In this document: in pieces, positions 63,638-64,000 of the stretch
How positions within the stretch are numbered: position 1 is the stretch's first letter
Layout of the letters: each line of letters begins with the position of its first letter
Assembly: GCF_005117025.1 (NCBI RefSeq)
Contig: NZ_SWCO01000005.1
Span: 434,001-498,000, forward strand
DNA length: 64,000 nt
Direction: 5' to 3'
Source of the DNA: Alteromonas portus
GTDB lineage: Bacteria; Pseudomonadota; Gammaproteobacteria; Enterobacterales; Alteromonadaceae
Program-made: the position numbers and the translations under genes
The notes under the pieces: generated by a model
Told to the model about the DNA's origin: nothing
Database searches by the model: none
Seen by the model: the letters and a program-made list of their open reading frames with translations, nothing else

Positions 63638-64000
63638 TTATTGGCGTTTAAACGGTGGGCGAGTGCCGCGTTTTTGAGTGTCTGCTTTCTCATCTAACAC
63701 TTCAAGTTGGGCAACGTCATACACTGGCATCATAGTTGTCACTCTGCGATATGGAGGCTTACCGCGCATAATGACTTCTTTTACTTCCACGTATTCAATA
63801 GCTTCTTGTCCCACTGATTCCAACTGTGCTACATCGTTAACCGACAAGCTCACTATTTTGCGTTTAAATGGTGGCTTTCCTGAATAATCAATAATTTGCA
63901 CGTCAACTGTCTCATCAGTTGACGACGCCATTGCGTGCACTGCGGTTGCAGAAAAGCCAAGAGACAGAGCGGTAACTAATGAACTCAATACATAGCGAAA
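63638..64000 (-). CDS. Small secreted protein with GKPP[FY][KR]R repeats, 5' end outside window
   Basis: The frame is open to the right edge of the window; the visible part begins FRYVLSSLVTALSLGFSATA with a signal peptide ending VHA, and the real start is upstream. The TTG at 63988 is therefore not a likely start. The mature ~100 residues carry two imperfect repeats, SGKPPFKRKIVSLSVNDVAQ then RGKPPYRRVTTMMPVYDVAQ, with a partial third TRPPFKRQ at the end. Not recognised; repeated basic-proline motifs suggest binding to an acidic ligand. Confidence 0.65.
   Translation of the reverse strand, partial: FRYVLSSLVTALSLGFSATAVHAMASSTDETVDVQIIDYSGKPPFKRKIVSLSVNDVAQLESVGQEAIEYVEVKEVIMRGKPPYRRVTTMMPVYDVAQLEVLDEKADTQKRGTRPPFKRQ

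Overview
The window looks like a chromosomal segment of a marine gammaproteobacterium, most likely Alteromonas or a close relative in the Alteromonadaceae. The reasons are the housekeeping neighbourhoods (serA/rpiA, fau, ygfB-pepP-ubiH-ubiI, gcvTHP), the TonB-era style marine accessory genes (arylsulfotransferase-like lipoprotein, PQQ-type sugar dehydrogenase, DUF3010, paired DUF481 proteins) and protein sequences close to those of Alteromonadales. The genus is an inference from recall, not from a search. No rRNA, tRNA or CRISPR array was seen.

Layout. 1-6.2 kb: end of an RND efflux permease, a DUF1289 protein, an HDOD protein and two tandem DUF481 outer-membrane proteins. 6.3-13 kb (mostly minus strand): serA, rpiA, fau, a GAF/histidine-kinase/receiver hybrid, and a nucleoside hydrolase-ribokinase pair that can feed ribose 5-phosphate to RpiA. 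13.6-18.5 kb: a small ORF, ygfB, pepP, ubiH and ubiI (ubiquinone hydroxylases). 18.7-23.6 kb: an M28 peptidase, an EamA transporter, a class II cyclic-nucleotide phosphodiesterase and a DHH phosphoesterase. 23.6-27.1 kb: a LysR regulator divergent from nagK-nagA (GlcNAc use). 27.4-32.0 kb: gcvT-gcvH-gcvP.

32.2-42.2 kb is an AT-rich accessory (defence) island between the gcv terminator and a sulfotransferase-like gene. In order it holds: a dUTPase/dCTP-deaminase-fold protein fused to a membrane segment and coiled coil, coupled to a ThyX; the broken remains of a CBASS-type CD-NTase; a tightly overlapping three-gene cassette led by a TPR-CHAT protease; a small RelE-like protein, a prokaryotic viperin (pVip) and a two-repeat zinc-ribbon-like protein; and a hipB with operators followed by a decayed hipA.

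42.4-50.4 kb: arylsulfotransferase-like lipoprotein, serine hydrolase, alpha/beta esterase, an 18-codon ORF with a near-perfect ribosome binding site and its own terminator, PQQ-type sugar dehydrogenase, DUF3010, and a membrane protein coupled to a diguanylate cyclase. 50.5-54.8 kb: what reads as a split borosin RiPP operon (alpha-N-methyltransferase then a 67-residue precursor) directly followed by a 1069-residue TPR hybrid histidine kinase. 55-59.2 kb: recQ, a REP-associated tyrosine transposase (RAYT) and a small secreted protein, all embedded in copies of the 16-bp repeat GGGGTCAGAGTACATT that also occur at 18.5 and 23.6 kb; one copy supplies the start codon of recQ, and at 58.8-59.1 kb the repeat sits in a 91-bp tandem array. 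59.3-64 kb: MDR oxidoreductase, endonuclease VIII, SetA-like sugar exporter, nitroreductase, and a secreted protein running off the window edge.

The most interesting systems are the borosin-kinase operon, the CHAT three-gene cassette, the viperin cassette with a ribosome-site hairpin, and the membrane-tethered dUTPase-fold/ThyX pair.
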